Shown here: positions 1 through 7,336 of the stretch, piece by piece
Layout: each line of letters starts with the position of its first letter
How positions within the stretch are numbered: position 1 is the stretch's first letter
Origin: Clostridium sp.
GTDB lineage: Bacteria > Bacillota > Clostridia > TANB77 > CAG-508
Reading direction: 5' to 3'
DNA: 64,000 bases
Assembly: GCA_018371855.1 (NCBI GenBank)
Contig: JAHAKD010000006.1
Coordinates: forward strand, 78,741 to 142,740
Program-made: the position numbers and the translations under genes
Notes under the pieces: generated by a model
Told to the model about the DNA's origin: nothing
Seen by the model: only the letters and a program-made list of their open reading frames with translations
Databases searched by the model: none

Positions 1-1757
1 AAATGAGAGATAAAAGCAAAAAAGGTACGCTTTTATGGGTATTGGATAAAACTTCTACATCAATGGGAGGAAGACATTTAAGAAGATGGATAAATGATCC
101 ATTAATTGATGTTAACGAGATAAATAAAAGACTAAATGCTGTAAAAGAACTAAAAGAAAATGTAATGCTTAGAGGAGATATAATAGAAAGTCTAAAAAAG
201 GTTTATGATATAGAAAGATTAGCAGGAAAAATATCATATGGTAATGCAAATGGTAGGGATATGATTTCTTTAAAAAATTCTTTATCAAAATTACCAGAAG
301 TAAAAAACGTATTACAAAATACAACTTCAACAATGTTACAAGAACTTTATAATAACTTAGATGAGCTAAAAGATATTCATGAACTGATAGAAAAATCAAT
401 AGTAGAAGATCCACCAATGACGGTAAAAGAAGGTGGTCTAATAAAACTAGGATATAATGAAGAAATTGATAAATTAAAAACTGCTACAACAGAAGGTAAG
501 AATTGGTTAATTCAATTAGAAGCAACAGAAAAAGAGAAAACAGGAATAAAGAATTTAAAAGTTGGATTTAACAAAGTATTTGGATATTATATAGAAGTAA
601 CAAAATCAAATTTACCACAAGTTCCAGATAGATATATAAGAAAGCAAACACTAACAAATTGTGAAAGATATATAACAGAAGAACTAAAAGAATTAGAGAA
701 CCAAATTCTAGGGGCCGAAGATAAAGTTATTAATCTAGAATATGAAGCATTTACACAGATAAGACAAGAAATTGCTAAAAATGTAAAAAGACTTCAAAAA
801 TCAGCAATGATAATTGCAACACTAGATGTATTAGCTTCGTTTGCAACTGTTGCAGAAGACATGAATTATTGTATGCCAATAGTTGACAATGGTGGACAAA
901 TAGAGATAAAAGAAGGAAGACATCCAGTAATCGAAAAAATGCTTCCAACAGGAAGTTTTATAGATAATGACACATATATGGATAATGATGATAACAGATT
1001 ATCAATTATAACAGGACCTAATATGGCTGGTAAATCTACATATATGAGACAAGTTGCATTAATTACATTAATGGCACAAATAGGAAGTTTTGTTCCTGCT
1101 ACAGAAGCACATATCGGTGTTGTAGACAAAATATTTACAAGAGTTGGTGCATCAGATGATTTAAGTATGGGTCAAAGTACATTCATGGTTGAAATGATGG
1201 AAGTTGCAGACATCTTAAAAGAAGCTACTAAAAATAGCCTAGTAATATTAGATGAAATAGGAAGAGGAACGTCAACATATGATGGACTATCAATTGCATG
1301 GGCAGTTGCTGAATATATTTCTGATAAAACAAAATGTGGGGCAAAAACATTATTTGCAACACATTACCATGAACTTATAGAATTAGAAGATAAACTAGAA
1401 GGTGTAAAAAATTATTCTATAGCAGTTAAGGAAAAAGGTGAAGATGTAATCTTTTTAAGAAAGATTATAAGAGGTGGAACAGATGAAAGTTATGGTGTTC
1501 ATGTTGCAAGGCTTGCAGGTGTTCCAAAAGAAGTATTAAAAAGAGCAAATGAAATATTAAGAAGCCTAGAAAGAAAAAGCATTTTAGGTAGCAAGAAAAT
1601 GGAAAAAGAAAATAAACAAGTTCAAGCCGGTCAGCTTGATTTATACAATTACAAATTAGCAGAAATAGCACAAGAACTTGATAAGATTGATTTAAATACA
1701 TTAACACCTATAGATGCGCTAAATACTTTAATGAAAATAAAAGAAAAAATGAAATAG
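1..1757 (+). CDS. mutS: DNA mismatch repair protein MutS, C-terminal two thirds (5' end outside window)
   Basis: MutS recognises mismatches in newly replicated DNA and signals to MutL through its ATPase. The reading frame is open from the window edge and begins inside the core domain, where the GTLLWVLDKT and TSMGGRHLRRW motifs align to about residue 290 of the usual 850-870 aa protein. The N-terminal mismatch-binding and connector domains therefore lie upstream. The 584 visible residues contain the lever and clamp helices and the ATPase. The Walker A motif GPNMAGKST is near residue 338, the signature STFMVEME-like loop near 392, Walker B VILDEIGRGTST near 414 and the ATHYHEL switch near 453. 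The C-terminal tail holds the dimerisation helices. The ATG at position 3 is an internal methionine, not the start. A hairpin terminator follows immediately. Confidence 0.97.
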   Translation, partial: MRDKSKKGTLLWVLDKTSTSMGGRHLRRWINDPLIDVNEINKRLNAVKELKENVMLRGDIIESLKKVYDIERLAGKISYGNANGRDMISLKNSLSKLPEVKNVLQNTTSTMLQELYNNLDELKDIHELIEKSIVEDPPMTVKEGGLIKLGYNEEIDKLKTATTEGKNWLIQLEATEKEKTGIKNLKVGFNKVFGYYIEVTKSNLPQVPDRYIRKQTLTNCERYITEELKELENQILGAEDKVINLEYEAFTQIRQEIAKNVKRLQKSAMIIATLDVLASFATVAEDMNYCMPIVDNGGQIEIKEGRHPVIEKMLPTGSFIDNDTYMDNDDNRLSIITGPNMAGKSTYMRQVALITLMAQIGSFVPATEAHIGVVDKIFTRVGASDDLSMGQSTFMVEMMEVADILKEATKNSLVILDEIGRGTSTYDGLSIAWAVAEYISDKTKCGAKTLFATHYHELIELEDKLEGVKNYSIAVKEKGEDVIFLRKIIRGGTDESYGVHVARLAGVPKEVLKRANEILRSLERKSILGSKKMEKENKQVQAGQLDLYNYKLAEIAQELDKIDLNTLTPIDALNTLMKIKEKMK

Positions 1758-1766
1758 TTTATTATA

Positions 1767-1799
1767 AAAGATGTACTTCAGTTTTAAGTACATCTTTTA
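1767..1799 (+). terminator. Rho-independent terminator of mutS
   Basis: The 13-base arms AAAAGATGTACTT and AAGTACATCTTTT pair around a short loop, 10 bases after the mutS stop codon. The 3' arm ends in a T-run, the shape of an intrinsic terminator. Confidence 0.8.
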
Positions 1800-1852
1800 A
1801 TAATTTGTAATAAGATGTATAATTAGTTTAGTTTTTATATTTAGGAGGAAAA

Positions 1853-2551
1853 ATGTACGAAGGGTTTAGTAGAGAAGAAAGATTAATAGGAAAAGAAAAT
1901 TTAGAAAAGCTAACTAAAGCTAAAGTGGCAGTGTTCGGAATTGGTGGAGTAGGTTCTTTTGTAGTAGAGGGATTGGCAAGAGCAGGTATAGGAAAATTTC
2001 TATTAGTTGATAATGACACAATAGATATTACAAATATAAATAGACAAATACATGCAAATATAACTACTGTTGGAAAAAATAAAGTAGATGTTATGAAAGA
2101 AAGGATATTAAGCATAAATCCAGAAGCAGAAGTAGATGTATCTACAGAGTTCTTTATGCCAGGAAGTGAACTGTTAGATAATTCTTTAGACTATATAGTA
2201 GATGCAATAGATACAGTAACTGGAAAAATAGAATTAGTATGTAGAGCTAATGATCTTAATATTCCTATAATTTCTGCAATGGGAACAGGAAATAAATTAG
2301 ATCCAACTAAATTTGAAGTAACAGATATTTATAAAACTTCTGTATGTCCTCTTGCAAAAGTAATGAGGAAAGAATTACGTTCAAAAGGTATACAAAAATT
2401 AAAGGTAGTATATTCAAAAGAAGAACCGATAAAACCAAATGATGGGGACTATAAAACACCTGCAAGTATATCTTTTGTACCTTCTGTAGTAGGGTTAATT
2501 ATAGCTGGAGAAGTAATTAAAGACCTAATAAATGTTGAGAAATTTATATAA
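1853..2551 (+). CDS. tcdA: tRNA threonylcarbamoyladenosine dehydratase (TcdA/CsdL, ThiF family)
   Basis: TcdA belongs to the E1-like ThiF/MoeB superfamily and uses ATP to cyclise the t6A37 modification of ANN-decoding tRNAs. The adenylate-binding glycine loop GIGGVGS lies at residues 29-35. The downstream DNDTIDITNINRQ segment (residues 53-65) is the usual nucleotide and Arg-finger region, and DAIDTVTGK plus the TSVCPLAKVMRKELR segment match TcdA better than ThiF or MoeB. The protein is 232 aa, slightly shorter than the E. coli homologue. The start is fixed by AGGAGG at 1843-1848. It is monocistronic between a terminator and the promoter of the next gene. The family assignment is firm; the exact TcdA function is inferred from similarity. 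Confidence 0.9.
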   Translation: MYEGFSREERLIGKENLEKLTKAKVAVFGIGGVGSFVVEGLARAGIGKFLLVDNDTIDITNINRQIHANITTVGKNKVDVMKERILSINPEAEVDVSTEFFMPGSELLDNSLDYIVDAIDTVTGKIELVCRANDLNIPIISAMGTGNKLDPTKFEVTDIYKTSVCPLAKVMRKELRSKGIQKLKVVYSKEEPIKPNDGDYKTPASISFVPSVVGLIIAGEVIKDLINVEKFI

Positions 2552-2563
2552 AAATGCTATAAT
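2535..2563 (+). promoter_or_regulatory. Sigma-A-type promoter for the orphan gene at 2596
   Basis: TTGAGA at 2535-2540 and TATAAT at 2558-2563 are separated by exactly 17 bases. The -35 lies inside the 3' end of tcdA, so the next gene has its own promoter. Confidence 0.65.
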
Positions 2564-2595
2564 TAAGAGTGAATAAAATTTTAGGAGGTAGAAAA

Positions 2596-3099
2596 ATGAA
2601 AGAGCATTTGGAAGCTCAATTGAGCACACTCGAGATGTATCCTGTCTCAGCTAAGAAAGGAAAAATCTGTAAAGGAAAGCCAAGATTCAAGCAATTGTCT
2701 GAGAGAAAACGGTTAATTTTATTAATCGGATTGGAAGACTGTAAAAAGGTCAGAAAATTCGAGGCAAAAAAGAATGTCTGGAAGATTGATTACTCTGATA
2801 TTGCTGTAGAGGTACAGGGAGATGAAGCAATTGATGACTGGAAAGAGTTCAAAAAGGAGACAAACAATCTTTTTTATAGAAGAGTAAAGATTGCTCTTGG
2901 AAAAGGAGTTGCAGTTGTCGAAAAAAACTTTAGAAACTTAGAAACAAGGATAGGATTTTTGGAGGTAGCTTCACTGTCTGGAAACATCGAAGCTATACTT
3001 ATTGTAAACAAAAGGCTACTGAAAAAAGATTCCTATTTGCAACAACAATATGCAAAAGGCTTGTTGCAGATTGGAGTGGACAAAGTTTACTTCATCTAG
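2596..3099 (+). CDS. Orphan protein of unknown function with foreign-looking codon use
   Basis: I do not recognise this 167 aa protein. It is basic at the N-terminus (KGKICKGKPRFKQ), has no signal peptide or obvious membrane segment, and ends in a hydrophobic VDKVYFI. A large part looks like a compact alpha/beta domain. The ATG at 2596 is chosen because AGGAGG sits at 2583-2588; an in-frame ATG at 2569 lies upstream of that site. Codon use differs from every neighbour: leucine is mostly TTG, CTT and CTG instead of TTA, and lysine AAG, phenylalanine TTC and valine GTC are common. It contains the only CGG arginine codon (2710) in the window that is not at a frameshift. It has its own promoter and a perfect terminator, so it looks like a self-contained transferred cassette. 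Confidence 0.75.
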   Translation: MKEHLEAQLSTLEMYPVSAKKGKICKGKPRFKQLSERKRLILLIGLEDCKKVRKFEAKKNVWKIDYSDIAVEVQGDEAIDDWKEFKKETNNLFYRRVKIALGKGVAVVEKNFRNLETRIGFLEVASLSGNIEAILIVNKRLLKKDSYLQQQYAKGLLQIGVDKVYFI

Positions 3100-3101
3100 A
3101 G

Positions 3102-3139
3102 GTTTGGTGACGTGTGCTCACGTCACCAAACGTTTTTTT
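3102..3139 (+). terminator. Strong intrinsic terminator after the orphan gene
   Basis: Perfect 13-bp arms GTTTGGTGACGTG and CACGTCACCAAAC surround a TGCT loop, followed by seven Ts. This GC-richer hairpin stands out from the AT-rich surroundings. Confidence 0.9.
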
Positions 3140-3230
3140 AATTACAAAAAATTGTATGATTAGTTTATTATTGAAATTTCAAACTTTGTTTGTTAAAATA
3201 TAACTAGCAAAATAAACAAAAGGAGAACAT

Positions 3231-3665
3231 ATGGAAAAAATAGGTATTGGAGTAGGTATTATAATAAAAAATAAAGAAGATAAAATATTAATGTTACTTA
3301 GAAATGATGATGCAAAAAAGGCAGATTCGGACATGAGATTAGAAGGCACGTGGACACTTCCAAGTGGAAAAGTGAAATTTGGAGAAACAATAGAAGAGGC
3401 TGGAATTAGAAAGACAAAACAAGAATGTAATTTAGATGTAAGCAAAATAAAAGTAATGTGTGTACAAAATGATGTAAATAAATATGCGCAATTTGCAACA
3501 TTTGGTTTAATTGCAGAAGAATACAGTGGAACTATAAAACTCCCTAAAACAGATGAACTAATAAAATATGATTGGTTTGATGTAAATGATATGCCAGAAA
3601 ATACATGTATACCAACCAAAAGAATAATAGAAAAATATTTAAGCAATGAATTTTATAATGGATAG
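3231..3665 (+). CDS. NUDIX hydrolase family protein with a degenerate Nudix box
   Basis: Nudix enzymes hydrolyse nucleoside diphosphates linked to another moiety. The protein is 144 aa, a normal single-domain length. The Nudix box runs from G46 to L68: G-x5-E-x7-R is intact (G46, E52, R60), but the metal-binding REUxEExGU part reads RKTKQECNL. Only the last glutamate (E65) of the usual acidic trio remains. Catalysis may be altered, or the protein may be a ligand-binding regulator. The start follows AAAGGAG at 3220. Eleven bases separate it from the hotdog thioesterase downstream, suggesting an operon. The family assignment rests on the box position and the WTLPSGKVKFGE segment. Confidence 0.8.
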   Translation: MEKIGIGVGIIIKNKEDKILMLLRNDDAKKADSDMRLEGTWTLPSGKVKFGETIEEAGIRKTKQECNLDVSKIKVMCVQNDVNKYAQFATFGLIAEEYSGTIKLPKTDELIKYDWFDVNDMPENTCIPTKRIIEKYLSNEFYNG

Positions 3666-3676
3666 GTGGTAATAAA

Positions 3677-4171
3677 ATGAAAGTAATAAGTAAACAAAGA
3701 AATAGTAAAATGTGTGCAATATGCGGAATGGATAATAAATATGGGTTACATGCACAATTTTATAATATGGAAGATGGAAGTGTAATGACAAAATTTAAAT
3801 ATAGAGAAGAACATCAAAGTTATCCAGGAAGAGTACATGGTGGTTTAATTACTGCAATGCTTGATGAAATGGGATTAAGAGCATTATGGGCTAAGGAAGG
3901 TAATGAAGAAGATTTTGGTGTAACAATGTCTCTAGATACAAAATATAGAAAACCAGTGCCATATGAAACAGAATTAATAGGCAAAGGAATTTTGATAAAA
4001 GAAAGTAGCAAATTCTTTGTAGTAGAATCAGAAATTCTAGATACAGAAGGAAATGTACTTGCAAATGGAACGATAAAATACATAAAATTAGACACAAATA
4101 AAATTAATGGAAATATAGATGCACACGAGGAAATGTGTTATTTAATTGAAGATGATGTAAAAGAAATCTAG
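3677..4171 (+). CDS. PaaI-type hotdog-fold thioesterase
   Basis: This family hydrolyses acyl-CoA or acyl-ACP thioesters. The 164 aa protein begins with a CAICG-MDNKYGLH motif (C13, C16) typical of PaaI/YbgC-like hotdog proteins carrying a small N-terminal Cys-x2-Cys. It continues with RVHGGLITAMLDEMG (residues 52-66), where His-Gly-Gly and the following acidic pair form the active-site helix. The remaining strands fit the 4HBT fold. It is preceded by AGGTGG and probably co-transcribed with the Nudix gene. The substrate cannot be told from sequence; aryl-CoA clearance is the usual role of relatives. The stop codon lies inside the 5' arm of the terminator hairpin. Confidence 0.8.
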   Translation: MKVISKQRNSKMCAICGMDNKYGLHAQFYNMEDGSVMTKFKYREEHQSYPGRVHGGLITAMLDEMGLRALWAKEGNEEDFGVTMSLDTKYRKPVPYETELIGKGILIKESSKFFVVESEILDTEGNVLANGTIKYIKLDTNKINGNIDAHEEMCYLIEDDVKEI

Positions 4172-4190
4172 TTATACTAGATTTTTTTTA
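4165..4190 (+). terminator. Terminator overlapping the stop codon of the hotdog gene
   Basis: The arms AATCTAGT and ACTAGATT flank a TAT loop and are followed by a run of Ts. The 5' arm contains the TAG stop codon. Confidence 0.75.
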
Positions 4191-4230
4191 CATTTTATGA
4201 TATTTTAGGCTAAACGAAAGGAGAGATTTT

Positions 4231-4695
4231 ATGGATATTTTGGGAGTTTTAAAAGAATTAAATATAGAATATGAGTTGCAGGAGCATAAAGCTGTATATA
4301 CGGTAGATGATTTACAAGATGTTTTTATGGAAATGGAAGGAATTGGTTGTAAGAATCTCTTTTTAAAAGACGCAAAGAAAAATCTATTTTTATATACTTT
4401 ACCAGATAATAAAAGAGCAGATTTAAAAAATTTACCAGAAAAAATAAATAGTAAGAGGTTATCTTTTGCAAATGAAAATGATTTACAAGAATATTTAGGC
4501 TTAATTCCAGGTTCAGTAACACCACTTGGAATAATCAATGATAATGAGCAAAAAGTGACAGTTGTACTAGATAAAGAATTAAAAAATAATAAAGTATTAA
4601 TTCATCCAAATAGAAATACTGCAACAATATCTATAAAATACGATGATCTAATAAAATTTATAAAACATTGTGGAAATGAGTATATAGAAATTTAG
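4231..4695 (+). CDS. YbaK/ProXp-family aminoacyl-tRNA deacylase (PrdX-like)
   Basis: Members of this family are free-standing editing domains related to the INS domain of ProRS and deacylate mischarged tRNAs such as Ala-tRNA(Pro). The 154 aa protein shows the conserved order: LNIEYELQEHKAVYTVDD at the N-terminus, CKNLFLKDAKKNLFLY in the middle, then the GSVTPLGIIND motif (near residues 93-103) and HPNRNTATI near 128-136. These match the ProXp-ala/PrdX subgroup better than YbaK (Cys-tRNA(Pro)). The start follows AAAGGAG at 4218. Specificity for Ala-tRNA(Pro) is inferred from the motif set and is not certain. Confidence 0.85.
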   Translation: MDILGVLKELNIEYELQEHKAVYTVDDLQDVFMEMEGIGCKNLFLKDAKKNLFLYTLPDNKRADLKNLPEKINSKRLSFANENDLQEYLGLIPGSVTPLGIINDNEQKVTVVLDKELKNNKVLIHPNRNTATISIKYDDLIKFIKHCGNEYIEI

Positions 4696-4702
4696 AAAGG
4701 GT

Positions 4703-4728
4703 GGATTTTGGGGACGTTCCTAAAATCC
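4703..4728. repeat. GGGACGTTCC palindromic repeat, copy 1
   Basis: GGATTTT and AAAATCC arms flank a GGGGACGTTCCT core between the deacylase and XTP pyrophosphatase genes. It is one of eight copies of the same dispersed element in this window; here there is no T-run, so it is unlikely to terminate. Confidence 0.8.
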
Positions 4729-4744
4729 CGATAGGAGAAATAGG

Positions 4745-5314
4745 ATGATTATTTTAGCGACAAATAATAAAGGGAAAGTGAAAGAAATTAAAGAGATACT
4801 TAAAAACGAAGAAATAAAGACACTAAAAGAAATGAATATAAATATAGAAATAGAAGAAACTGGGGAAACATTTGAATCAAATGCTTTAATAAAAGCAAGA
4901 GAAATTTATAAGTTAACTAATACTGCATGTATTGCAGATGATAGTGGAATTTGTATTGAAGCATTAGATGGATTCCCAGGTGTAAAAACTGCAAGATTTT
5001 TAGGAGAAAATGCCACACAAGAAGATAGAAATAATTATTTGATAAAAAAATTAGAGGGTATTTCAAAAGCTAAACGAAAAGTTGAATTCATAACATGTAT
5101 AGCTTATGTAGATTCACAAGGAAATGAAAAAATATATAAAGGAACACTAAATGGATACATAGCGGAAGCTACAAGAGGTAAAAACGGATTTGGGTTTGAT
5201 GAAATATTTGAATTAGAAGACGGTAGAACATTAGCAGAATTAGAAACAGAAGAAAAGAATAACATTAGTAGCAGAAAAATAGCACTAAAAAAATTAGAAC
5301 AAGATATTAGATAA
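4745..5314 (+). CDS. rdgB: XTP/dITP diphosphatase (RdgB/HAM1 family)
   Basis: This enzyme removes non-canonical purine nucleotides (XTP, ITP, dITP) by hydrolysing them to monophosphates, keeping them out of DNA and RNA. The 189 aa protein has the family layout: ATNNKGKVKEI at the N-terminus, ETGETFESNALIKA, then ADDSGICIEALDGFPG with the catalytic Asp pair near residues 67-68, and GKNGFGFDEIFE near 142-153. Length and motifs are normal. TAGGAG lies 9 bases upstream of the ATG. It sits downstream of a copy of the dispersed palindrome and does not obviously share a transcript with the XRE gene after it. Confidence 0.95.
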   Translation: MIILATNNKGKVKEIKEILKNEEIKTLKEMNINIEIEETGETFESNALIKAREIYKLTNTACIADDSGICIEALDGFPGVKTARFLGENATQEDRNNYLIKKLEGISKAKRKVEFITCIAYVDSQGNEKIYKGTLNGYIAEATRGKNGFGFDEIFELEDGRTLAELETEEKNNISSRKIALKKLEQDIR

Positions 5315-5390
5315 ATCGCTATTTGTGGGGTTTACTATACTTAAAGATACATAATACAATATATGTGATAAACCCAAAAGGAGTGAAAAT

Positions 5391-5663
5391 ATGGAACAAG
5401 CAAAAATAGGAAAATTTATAGGAGAAATAAGAAAAGAAAAAGATTTAAAACAAGCTGAACTTGCAGAAAAGTTAGGAGTAACAAGTAAAACTGTATCTAG
5501 ATGGGAAACAGGAAAATATATGCCAGATTTATCTTTATTTACAGATATATCACAAATATTAGGTTTTACTATTAATGAACTATTACAAGGCGAAAGGCTA
5601 ATAAAAAACAACATGATATATATTTCTCTCCAGAAAATCCAGCATTTTTTGGTGGAGATATAG
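5391..5663 (+). CDS. XRE-family helix-turn-helix regulator, N-terminal part of a frameshifted XRE-CYTH gene
   Basis: Residues 5-66 form a classic Cro/cI-type HTH: IGKFIGEIRKEKDLKQAELAEKLGV, then TSKTVSRWETGKYMPDLSLF and the trailing ISQILGFTINELL. The in-frame product ends at 90 aa with a tail (KNNMIYISLQ...) that looks unrelated to any domain. At codons 71-73 the message reads A-AAA-AAC (5603-5609), a canonical -1 slippery heptamer. A -1 shift there continues directly into the CYTH-like frame at 5609-6067. Either a one-base loss in the A-run broke the gene, or a programmed shift yields a short HTH repressor plus a longer HTH-CYTH protein. The start follows AAAGGAG at 5380. A GGGTTTA/TAAACCC inverted repeat lies just upstream. 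Confidence 0.8.
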   Translation: MEQAKIGKFIGEIRKEKDLKQAELAEKLGVTSKTVSRWETGKYMPDLSLFTDISQILGFTINELLQGERLIKNNMIYISLQKIQHFLVEI

Positions 5664-6067
5664 ATGACGAATGTATTAGAATAAGAATACAAAAAGATAA
5701 ATATATATTATGCTATAAAAAAATATATATGGGAAATGATGAAGAAGACATTCATATTGTTGAATATGAGACAGAAGTATCTAATTTAGATGCAACAATT
5801 AATATATTAAAAGGCGTGCGCATAAATAAAGTATGTGATTTAATAAAAGAAAGAGATAGCTTTATATATAAGAACTTATTCGAGATATCATTAGATAATG
5901 TTAAAGATTTAGGATATTTTATAGAAATAGAAGTATATGATAAAAATATTCCTATAAATGAGGCAAATCAATTATTATTAAACTTTGTAAAAGAACTAAA
6001 CTTAGATATAACAAGAAGAAACTTAAAAGGATATTCATATTTAATGTATGATAAATTGAATAAATAG
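5609..6067 (+). CDS. CYTH-like domain, -1 frame continuation of the XRE gene
   Basis: Read in the -1 frame from 5609, the sequence is open and coherent for 153 codons, starting QHDIYFSPENPAFFGG. It has the strand pattern of CYTH triphosphate-tunnel proteins (CyaB, thiamine triphosphatase): IRIRIQKDKYILCYKK, a YETEV acidic strand, a second VCDLIKERDSFIYK basic strand, SLDNVKDLGYFIEIEV and a C-terminal helix. The first ExExK strand is missing, its place being taken by the HTH domain. The fused protein would thus be a DNA-binding regulator with a triphosphate-binding sensor. The only internal ATG with some coding sense (5729) lies inside the domain and lacks a good ribosome site, so independent translation is unlikely. 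CYTH assignment is from pattern, moderate confidence. Confidence 0.6.
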   Translation, partial: QHDIYFSPENPAFFGGDIDDECIRIRIQKDKYILCYKKIYMGNDEEDIHIVEYETEVSNLDATINILKGVRINKVCDLIKERDSFIYKNLFEISLDNVKDLGYFIEIEVYDKNIPINEANQLLLNFVKELNLDITRRNLKGYSYLMYDKLNK

Positions 6068-6081
6068 ATTATGGAGGAATA

Positions 6082-6759
6082 ATGGTTAAGCAACAAAAGT
6101 ATATAATTTTGGACTTTGGATTAGTATTAGGAAAACCAAAAACAGGAGAATGGTTCATAACACCAAACTTTTTTGAAATACTAGGAACAGAAAAGATAGA
6201 TTTAAAAAAATTAAAATTTTTATTTAATAAATATAATGCGCTTATATCTGTAAAGATGACAACTAGAGAAGAAGAATACCAAGCTTTTAAAGAGTTTTAT
6301 TATAATATAATAAATGAATTACATATAGTTGGAAATTCTAAAGAGCAAGCTGAAAAATTGGCACAAGATTTTGTATATAATGAAGATAAATATGTTATGT
6401 ATGATGATGTATATAATTTTTTAAGTGAAGCAAGTAAAGAGCATAAATTAATATTATTATCAGACAATTGGCCATGTGTTTATAATATTTTAAAAAGGTG
6501 GAATATATATGATTTCTTTACCAAGATATATATTTCTTCTGAATATTGTGAATTAAAAAAAGACGGAGATTTTTTTGACAGACCAATAAATGAATTTTGT
6601 ATAAAAGAAAATGATGCTATATTTGTCGATGATAATCCAGATTTATTAGATGTGGCAGTTAAAAAGAAATTAAGTCCAATTTTAATGGACAGGGCTAATA
6701 ATTATAGGCAATTTAATAAATATAGAAGAATAATAAATTTAAAAGAGGGGATTTTATGA
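6082..6759 (+). CDS. HAD-superfamily hydrolase, D-x-G subtype
   Basis: The 225 aa protein has all HAD blocks. Motif I is ILDFGLVLG with the nucleophile D11; the usual second Asp is Gly13, as in the DFGGVL/DLGNV subgroup of HAD-IA phosphatases. Motif II serine is S127 in LILLSDNW, motif III lysine lies around K160, and motif IV is FVDDNPDLL (D183, D184). A helical cap of about 85 residues lies between motifs I and II. Phosphatase activity on a small phosphometabolite is the family expectation; the substrate is unknown. A GGAGG site precedes the ATG. Its last codons overlap the start of the flavoprotein gene by four bases (ATGA), indicating translational coupling. Confidence 0.8.
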   Translation: MVKQQKYIILDFGLVLGKPKTGEWFITPNFFEILGTEKIDLKKLKFLFNKYNALISVKMTTREEEYQAFKEFYYNIINELHIVGNSKEQAEKLAQDFVYNEDKYVMYDDVYNFLSEASKEHKLILLSDNWPCVYNILKRWNIYDFFTKIYISSEYCELKKDGDFFDRPINEFCIKENDAIFVDDNPDLLDVAVKKKLSPILMDRANNYRQFNKYRRIINLKEGIL

Positions 6760-7286
6760 AAATATTAATTTTAAATGGTTCACCACATAAAAATGGTGAC
6801 ACCTCATATATAGTAAATGAAATAAAAAAGAAACTACAAGGAGAAGTAGAAGAGTTATTTTTATATGATGCAAAGATTAGCCCATGTGTAGACTGCGGAT
6901 ATTGTTGGAAAAACAATGGATGTGCAATTAAAGATGATATGGAGAAAATATATAAAGATGATTATGATATATTAATAATAGCGTCGCCCGTGTATATGTA
7001 TAATGTAACTCCACCAATGTTTTCTCTATTAACAAGATTAAATTATATTTGGAGTAATAAATACTTTTTAGATATAACACATGTATTTAAGAAAAAAAGA
7101 GGAATTTTGGTATTAACAGGTGGTGGAAGCGGAGAGCCTAAGCATGCATTAGATACAGCTAAGTTAATATTTAAGTTCTTAAATTCAGATTTTGATAGTA
7201 AAAAAGATTATATATATTCATTAAATACAAATAATATTCCAGCAAAAGAAGATATACAAATTAAGAAAAAGATAGAAAATTTATAA
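6756..7286 (+). CDS. Flavodoxin-fold NAD(P)H-dependent FMN reductase / iron-sulfur flavoprotein-like
   Basis: The protein begins with the FMN phosphate loop LNGSPHKNGDTS (residues 6-17) and has the compact cysteine motif C44-x2-C47-x2-C50-x5-C56 seen in iron-sulfur flavoproteins and related FMN reductases of anaerobes. ASPVYMYNVTPPM is the isoalloxazine-contact segment. The 176 aa length is typical for the NADPH-dependent FMN reductase family. A GGGSGEPKHAL segment follows, then the sequence diverges. Whether the cysteines hold a cluster is not certain, as only some relatives do. It is translationally coupled to the HAD hydrolase upstream; a weak hairpin follows near 7288-7311. Confidence 0.8.
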   Translation: MKILILNGSPHKNGDTSYIVNEIKKKLQGEVEELFLYDAKISPCVDCGYCWKNNGCAIKDDMEKIYKDDYDILIIASPVYMYNVTPPMFSLLTRLNYIWSNKYFLDITHVFKKKRGILVLTGGGSGEPKHALDTAKLIFKFLNSDFDSKKDYIYSLNTNNIPAKEDIQIKKKIENL

Positions 7287-7336
7287 AAATACTAACAAAA
7301 ATATTAGTATTAACTGTCTAAAAGACAGGGGGAATT

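Noticed and set aside
5729..6067. CYTH-like region as an independent gene starting at 5729
   Set aside because: The ATG lies inside the domain, without a Shine-Dalgarno sequence, and coherent protein sequence extends upstream to the slippery site.
6082..6759. Inactive HAD hydrolase because the second motif-I Asp is Gly
   Set aside because: D-x-G-x-V is a normal motif I in a known HAD-IA subgroup, and the other motifs are intact.
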